A stretch of DNA of 64,000 nucleotides, taken from Janthinobacterium sp. FW305-129. Its GTDB lineage: Bacteria > Pseudomonadota > Gammaproteobacteria > Burkholderiales > Burkholderiaceae_D. The translations under genes were made by a program, and so were the position numbers. Under the pieces are notes generated by a model. That model did no database searches, was not told the origin of the DNA, and saw only the letters and a program-made list of their open reading frames with translations. The stretch spans positions 224,893-288,892 of the forward strand of contig NZ_JACYMM010000009.1 of assembly GCF_020858115.1 (NCBI RefSeq), in the 5' to 3' direction. Of the stretch, positions 59,523 to 64,000 are shown piece after piece (position 1 is the stretch's first letter; each line of letters opens with the position of its first letter).

Positions 59523-61646
59523 TTACACCGTCTTCGCCTGCTCTACCGCATCGGCGGACCTGTGATAGGCCATCGCGATACCGTGCTGGTCCTTGTGCAA
59601 AACAGGCTGCATACCCGCATACTGAGCGCCCGACGGCTTGAAGGTATCCGATCCCATGTAAATTGACCGGAAACGCAAATAGCCACCTCCCAGGAGTCTG
59701 TTCTCGCGTCCGCCCTTGTCCGGCTCGATCGCATCCATTTCATTTTCGGTGCCTTTGACAGCTTTGTATCGCAGCAATTGCTCTTTTTCCTTTGTGCTCA
59801 AGCGATAGGGATTAGGCTTCCCAGGGTCTGCCTCCGGACCGCTCTCCCAGTCACGGGCTCGCTCTTCCTGCGCCACAAGCAATTCCAGCGCATACCACAA
59901 GTCGGGAATGTCTTTCCCCAGCGGTTTGAACCACGCGCGCGAGTCATGTACGAACTGTTCAAAAAAATTGCTGACTTCGGCAGGCGGTACCGGCTTGTCC
60001 CAGAATTCGGCGATAGGTTTCCATTCGGGATTACGGGGTTGCCCCCTACTGTTGCTCGTGCGCTGATCGATGCGCCACTTCTCAAAGCTAGCAACCTCTT
60101 CCTCCAACTCTTTGTCCGCCATCGTGAGATCAGTAAAATCGAATTTCCCGCTTTTATAGCTTGTTGCTAGATTCTTAACATTCGGCAAATCTCCCATCTT
60201 GCCTAGCACTTTCTTGCGCCACTGTATGTACAGCATGTGCTGGAATTCCATGACACTATGTAGCCTCAATGATGGCTCAGCCCCTTGCTGCGCATGGCAA
60301 AAGCCGATATACGCATTGAAGGTGGCGATTGTGCGCGGATCGATGCGAAAGTCCCGCTTCGTTGCTTCACGGGCCTCTTCCAGCTTCAGCGGCACCCCAG
60401 CCACGCGCGCCGCCCGGTACATCGTGGCCAACGTAATGCGCGACATCAAGTCGCCTCCGCTTGGATCTGTACCGCGCCCTTGTTCTTGCGGCAAGTAACC
60501 GCCTCCGATATCCGAGTGAACGCCAGGAAAAACAATTTCCGTGCAATTGGCGGGAATATTGCCCAGGTGAGCAACGGAGTCCAAGGGGAAAGACCGGCGC
60601 ACTTCATGCGCCGACACCAGATGCAGGCACTTGGCTGGCCCTGGTGCCGTGGGTATTCTGAGCGATACTTCGGCGTCGGCCCAGCCGCCATGTCCGTCCA
60701 CCATCCTGTTCGGGAGAGGCACTGAGGCCGCCAAGCCAACCGAAGCGACGGTATCGAACAGGCCCATAAAGTCAAACGTCACCTCAATGGTGCCAATACT
60801 TAACTTACGCTCCTTGAAGTCCTTGATAACGGCCAGTTGCGCAGCCTGGTTGCATAGTTGCGCATCCAGCTGGCATAACCAGATAAACCAGTTGGCAAAC
60901 GCGCGCGCTTCGGCCGCGCCGCGTGAAAAACCGAACATCGACACGAAAATATTGATCACCGTGCCTTTCTCTGCGTCTTTCCCCGGCGCCCCAACCGGTA
61001 CAAATGACCGCAATTTGCTGTGCAAATCTTGCAAAGCCTGTGTAAAAGCGTTCTCCAACGCAGGTGAAGGCTGCACTTTGCTGGGCAAGCTGAGCGTATT
61101 GAAGTCCTTTTTAAACGTCTTATCATCCACCAAGGGGGTATCGGTATAATATTTGTGTACATTATTGAGTGCTTCCACCAATGCCCATATGATGCGATTC
61201 TCGCCCTTGTAGGCAAAAGCCAGGCCGCGCGCCCGGTCGCTGGTGAGGATGCTAAATCCCTCGCCCGTATCGCCAACCTCGTCGAAGCGTGTGCCGACCC
61301 CGGGGACGTAGGTGCGAAAGTAACTCTTGTGGTATTTTGTTTCCAGGTCCGGCCAGGCATCGCTGCCATGCGTATCTTTACCGCCGGGAAATGCATGATA
61401 CAAGCGCGCCACGTTGCTATGAGAATGAAATGCCAGATCCCGTTTCATATTATTGTTGGTGCCGTCGAAGAAGAAGCCGAAAAATAGATTGACATCACAT
61501 GGCGGAGGGAAACCGGGAAGTGGGCATTCACGATCTCTAATAAACTCAAAGACCTTTGGCAATTCATTAACTTCATCAAAAAATCCATCTCTGTCAGACG
61601 GATCATTTTTATCAACAGAATAGCTTTCGGCTAAAAAAGCAGTCAT
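59523..61646 (-). CDS. T6SS lipase effector, Tle1-like (DUF2235)
   Basis: 707 aa. Motifs of the DUF2235/Tle1 phospholipase fold are complete: FFFDGTNNN (58-66), the nucleophile elbow FGFSRGAAEARAFANW with Ser241, FMGLFDTVASVG (about 293-304) and GVHSDIGGGY (375-384) with His377 and Asp379. A helical C-terminal region (about 430-700) ends with GGGYLRFRSIYMGSD. There is no signal peptide; delivery is expected through the VgrG encoded upstream, loaded by the DUF4123 adaptor. Tle1 enzymes degrade phospholipids of target-cell membranes. Its ATG overlaps the stop of the secreted DUF3304 gene (ATGA). This is the only complete effector of the island. Confidence 0.9.
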   Translation of the reverse strand: MTAFLAESYSVDKNDPSDRDGFFDEVNELPKVFEFIRDRECPLPGFPPPCDVNLFFGFFFDGTNNNMKRDLAFHSHSNVARLYHAFPGGKDTHGSDAWPDLETKYHKSYFRTYVPGVGTRFDEVGDTGEGFSILTSDRARGLAFAYKGENRIIWALVEALNNVHKYYTDTPLVDDKTFKKDFNTLSLPSKVQPSPALENAFTQALQDLHSKLRSFVPVGAPGKDAEKGTVINIFVSMFGFSRGAAEARAFANWFIWLCQLDAQLCNQAAQLAVIKDFKERKLSIGTIEVTFDFMGLFDTVASVGLAASVPLPNRMVDGHGGWADAEVSLRIPTAPGPAKCLHLVSAHEVRRSFPLDSVAHLGNIPANCTEIVFPGVHSDIGGGYLPQEQGRGTDPSGGDLMSRITLATMYRAARVAGVPLKLEEAREATKRDFRIDPRTIATFNAYIGFCHAQQGAEPSLRLHSVMEFQHMLYIQWRKKVLGKMGDLPNVKNLATSYKSGKFDFTDLTMADKELEEEVASFEKWRIDQRTSNSRGQPRNPEWKPIAEFWDKPVPPAEVSNFFEQFVHDSRAWFKPLGKDIPDLWYALELLVAQEERARDWESGPEADPGKPNPYRLSTKEKEQLLRYKAVKGTENEMDAIEPDKGGRENRLLGGGYLRFRSIYMGSDTFKPSGAQYAGMQPVLHKDQHGIAMAYHRSADAVEQAKTV

Positions 61647-62263
61647 GGATTTCCTTCCAAACTTTGGATGACTTTTTTCTGAAACTCAATGATTTCCTGA
61701 ATCTCCTTTACCTTCTCATCTGGCAAAGAATTCCCTCTAAGCAACAGCCCTCTTTCCAGCGTAAGTAAGCTAGCTTTTTCTCTCTTCAATTTCTGCTTGC
61801 GACGCTCTTCGCGATATTCTTTCGTCGGTACCGGATACCCCTTGATTTTTCCCGGCCACTCCGGTCGGCTCGGTCCGTAAAGCGACACCACGGCGCCCAC
61901 GCTGCCATCTTCATAGACGATCAGCCAGATATCGCCTCCCTTCCCATCCGGATACGGTGGAACACTGACCGTCTCGCGATGAAAGGTCGGGTCGGGGGAC
62001 AGCTGATAGACCACCACCACCTTCAAATCCGCATGCCACTTTTCCGGCACGCTGAAACAGCATATCGACCCGCCCTGCCCGTATGGACGGATCGAATCGC
62101 CACCGCCGCCGCTGTTCGTATTGCCCGGATTTTCAACCGCGATGTAATCGACTTCGCGCGAAGAATAATTCAGCGCCTGAATGCTCGCGGCCATGGCCAC
62201 ACCGGGTAAACATGCGGCCAGCAAGACACCTCGCCGCAGCCACCGTCTGAACAAGATAATCAT
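61643..62263 (-). CDS. Secreted DUF3304 protein, putative effector-cognate immunity
   Basis: 206 aa. Cleavable signal peptide (IILFRRWLRRGVLLAACLPGVAMA), then ASIQALNYSSREVDYIAVENPGN, GQGGSICCFSVPEKWHADLKVVV and YPDGKGGDIWLIVYEDGSVGAVV. The C-terminal 45 residues are a charged helix (EKVKEIQEIIEFQKKVIQSLE). The double-Cys core relates it to the lipoproteins further left, but it is longer and not lipidated. ATGA overlaps on both sides (adaptor stop, effector start) indicate tight co-production with the lipase. An immunity or periplasmic shield role is inferred. Start at 62263 fits the signal peptide. Confidence 0.83.
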   Translation of the reverse strand: MIILFRRWLRRGVLLAACLPGVAMAASIQALNYSSREVDYIAVENPGNTNSGGGGDSIRPYGQGGSICCFSVPEKWHADLKVVVVYQLSPDPTFHRETVSVPPYPDGKGGDIWLIVYEDGSVGAVVSLYGPSRPEWPGKIKGYPVPTKEYREERRKQKLKREKASLLTLERGLLLRGNSLPDEKVKEIQEIIEFQKKVIQSLEGNP

Positions 62264-63159
62264 GACTTTGTCTCCACTGATAAGGTCGGCACATCGACAG
62301 AGGATTGCTCCGTCATCCAAAGTTCAAACAGCGCAGCTGGCGTTTGCGCCCATGCAGGTTCAGCTAGCCAGGATGCCAGTTGCGGCCGCGCTTCCAGGCC
62401 TGGGTTTTCGAGGCCAAATATGCATACGTCAAATCGGTCTGGCGGTGCTTCGAGCCGCGCATGATCGGCACAACCCAGCCAATATTCGATCAAGGCATGG
62501 GCATGCTCAGCAGTATGCGGCTCTAACAAGCGAGGGCTGGTCGCGCGCACTTGGAACAGGATACCGTCGCCTTCCGCCGCCCGCATCAGTTGGGCGCATT
62601 GCTGCTCGCTTAACGATATTCCAACCGCGGCCGGAAGCGCCTCATCAGGCAAAGTCAAATCACCCCACTCGCCTTTGCGGGTGACATATTGCCAATGGTA
62701 TGCCGGCCCGCAAAACTGGCCCAACTGCTGCGCCGTCAAGGTCTTGAAAAGCTGCGGCAAAATGCGGGTATCGGCAAACGACAATGCCACCGTATAGTCT
62801 GCGGCATCAACGATGCACCAAGCGGCCAAACGGGCCGCCAGCTGTTGCAACGGCTCCGGCGTGACAATAAAACTAAGCGCGGGATGAGCATTGGTTTTCT
62901 CAAGCAGCCGTTCCCAGGTAAAACGGCCTGCATCGTTAAATTCAACCAGCAGCGGCGAGATGGACAAAGTTTCTTCATTCGCACTTGGCGTACTGGCAAA
63001 CAACGCCTCATATCGCAGATGCTGCGCGCGCTGAAGCAATGGATAACACGACTCGTCAAAAACACCATCGACCAACGCATAAATGTGCGCGTCGGGAAAT
63101 TGGCAGCGAAACGCCTGCAAGCGCGTGTGCAATGACGCTTTCCAATCGGCGGGAAACAT
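62260..63159 (-). CDS. DUF4123 T6SS effector adaptor
   Basis: 299 aa. N-terminal DUF4123 domain: HIYALVDGVFDESCYPLLQR (about residues 25-45), YEALFASTPSANEETLSISPLLVEF, then PLQQLAARLAAWCIVDAADYTVALSFADTRILPQL. The rest (about 190-299) is a cargo-specific part. DUF4123 proteins load effectors onto their own VgrG spike, which is encoded 48 bp upstream here, and the lipase is two genes downstream. The ATG at 63159 has AGGTGAG upstream; a GTG at 63171 is an alternative. Its stop overlaps the next start by ATGA. Confidence 0.88.
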   Translation of the reverse strand: MFPADWKASLHTRLQAFRCQFPDAHIYALVDGVFDESCYPLLQRAQHLRYEALFASTPSANEETLSISPLLVEFNDAGRFTWERLLEKTNAHPALSFIVTPEPLQQLAARLAAWCIVDAADYTVALSFADTRILPQLFKTLTAQQLGQFCGPAYHWQYVTRKGEWGDLTLPDEALPAAVGISLSEQQCAQLMRAAEGDGILFQVRATSPRLLEPHTAEHAHALIEYWLGCADHARLEAPPDRFDVCIFGLENPGLEARPQLASWLAEPAWAQTPAALFELWMTEQSSVDVPTLSVETKS

Positions 63160-63206
63160 ATTAATACTCACCTATTCATGCTCCTCTAACGGTTGTTTTT
63201 TGCCAA

Positions 63207-64000
63207 TCACTCATTCACCATAGAGAAAGGCGAACCTGATTCGGCTGCGTTAAGCCTGCATCGTTTGCATATGGAGCGAGAAAATCTGGGCAATGGATAA
63301 GCGAGCCGTGTCGGCCCGATAAAACTCTTCTTGCCCGCATGCACCGTAATCTTGCCCGGGCACTGGATCGTGATATTGCCGCCTTCGATGGTGATATTCG
63401 CCCCGCCCGCCGTCGACAGGCGGATGCTTTTCGCCGCCGCCCAGTCCACATGCGCGTTGGCGCTGATGACGTTGACCTCTTCGCGGGCCTGCACGTTGAG
63501 CACGTCGGCCTGCGCCTGCAGGTCGATGGCGCCCTGGGCCGCGATCAGTTGCACCCCGGCATCACCCTCGCCGGCCTTGACGGCGCCGCCCAGCACGCCG
63601 ATGGCCTGGCCCGCGTGCACGCGCCACTGGCCGCCACCGATGAACTGGGTATCCTGGCCGCTCATCATGGTGACGGTTTCGCCGCTGGCCAGTTGCATGT
63701 CTTGCCCCGCGACAACGCCCAGTCCGGCCCTGGCGGCGATCGCGATGATGGCGTCCTTTGTGTGCGGCAACTGTTCATGCATGCCAGAAACGCTGGCCAG
63801 CATCGCTTTCAAGGGCGCCGCCTGGTCGTCAAGTTCGCTGGCATTCGGCGCGCTGGCGCCGATGTGGCTGGCGTAGGCCACCGTCTGGTGCGTCTTGGCG
63901 GCAGCGCTGAATGTGTCGCCCAACAGCACCGCCTGTTTCAGCAGGGCAATGCCGGCGGCGTTGTCGCCGGCCGGATCGCGTTGCGCGGCCTCGTGCCGAA
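63207..64000 (-). CDS. vgrG: VgrG spike protein, C-terminal part (runs off window)
   Basis: At least 264 residues. The visible part is the DUF2345 region of VgrG: LGVVAGQDMQLASGETVTMMSGQDTQFIGGGQWRVHAGQAIGVLGG, then the beta-helix-like repeats (GAIDLQAQADVLNVQAREEVNVISANAHVDWAAAKSIRLSTAGGANITIEGGNITIQCPGKITVHA). The open frame continues past 63929 to the window end (EAAQRDPAGDNAAG...), so it is incomplete at the N-terminus. The tail after KSFIGPTR is short, with no extra effector domain. VgrG trimers tip the T6SS needle and carry the cargo encoded downstream on the same strand. Confidence 0.92.
   Translation of the reverse strand, partial: RHEAAQRDPAGDNAAGIALLKQAVLLGDTFSAAAKTHQTVAYASHIGASAPNASELDDQAAPLKAMLASVSGMHEQLPHTKDAIIAIAARAGLGVVAGQDMQLASGETVTMMSGQDTQFIGGGQWRVHAGQAIGVLGGAVKAGEGDAGVQLIAAQGAIDLQAQADVLNVQAREEVNVISANAHVDWAAAKSIRLSTAGGANITIEGGNITIQCPGKITVHAGKKSFIGPTRLAYPLPRFSRSICKRCRLNAAESGSPFSMVNE

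Noticed and set aside
54922..64000. Transposase, integrase or insertion sequence as the driver of the T6SS island
   Set aside because: No frame resembles a transposase or integrase and no terminal inverted repeats were seen. Only the 44-bp hexR-end repeat hints at insertion.

Overview
The window is high-GC DNA with short intergenic gaps. Its gene content (ImuA/ImuB cassette, Tad/Flp pilus locus, HexR-controlled Entner-Doudoroff genes, CheV, PHA-depolymerase-like esterase) and the look of its proteins suggest a betaproteobacterium of the Oxalobacteraceae (Janthinobacterium/Duganella/Massilia type). This is inferred from protein character, since no database search was possible.

Layout. Positions 1-16 kb hold stress and housekeeping genes: a response regulator fragment with an HtrA/DegP protease, the small heat shock protein IbpA, an M61 peptidase, an alpha/beta hydrolase, a glutathione transferase, the SOS-controlled imuA-imuB pair, a putative antiporter, an MFS exporter followed by a toxin-type glycosyltransferase/GNAT fusion, a PHB-depolymerase-like esterase and a PRC-barrel protein. 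Positions 16-29 kb hold hrpA, argA, kdsA, yggX and rpiA, then a CheY / CheC / GGDEF operon and a NarX/NarL-type two-component pair.

Positions 29.4-44.7 kb are one long Tad (Flp pilus) operon on the + strand. It runs from a degenerate pilin, two Flp pilins, a PAP2 membrane protein, a prepilin peptidase, an isoprenylcysteine-methyltransferase-like protein and an AAA ATPase to cpaB, the cpaC secretin, a small lipoprotein, TadG/E/F-like pseudopilins, tadZ, tadA, tadB, tadC and a TPR/LytR_C lipoprotein. Most genes are separated by less than 40 bp or overlap by 4 bp. The PAP2, ICMT-like and AAA ATPase genes are unusual passengers.

Positions 45.3-54.8 kb are a central-carbon cluster: edd-eda on the - strand, facing pgi and a gluconolactonase-like gene, then cheV, zwf and hexR. 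Four copies of one HexR-like palindrome sit before edd, pgi and zwf, so the cluster looks like a single local regulon.

Positions 54.9-64 kb are a lower-GC type VI secretion cargo island read leftward: vgrG (partial), a DUF4123 adaptor, a secreted DUF3304 protein and a Tle1-like DUF2235 lipase effector, linked by ATGA overlaps. They are followed by decayed copies of the same module: a truncated adaptor, two gutted effectors, a frameshifted DUF3304 gene and four retained DUF3304-type lipoproteins. The pattern is a serially duplicated effector/immunity locus in which effectors decay and putative immunity genes survive. A 44-bp copy of the hexR 3' end marks its left edge.

Regulatory signals readable in the sequence include back-to-back sigma-32 promoters sharing one palindrome between ibpA and the M61 peptidase gene, a ROSE-like RNA thermometer on ibpA, a near-ideal LexA box before imuA, and an FNR-like box before the Tad operon.
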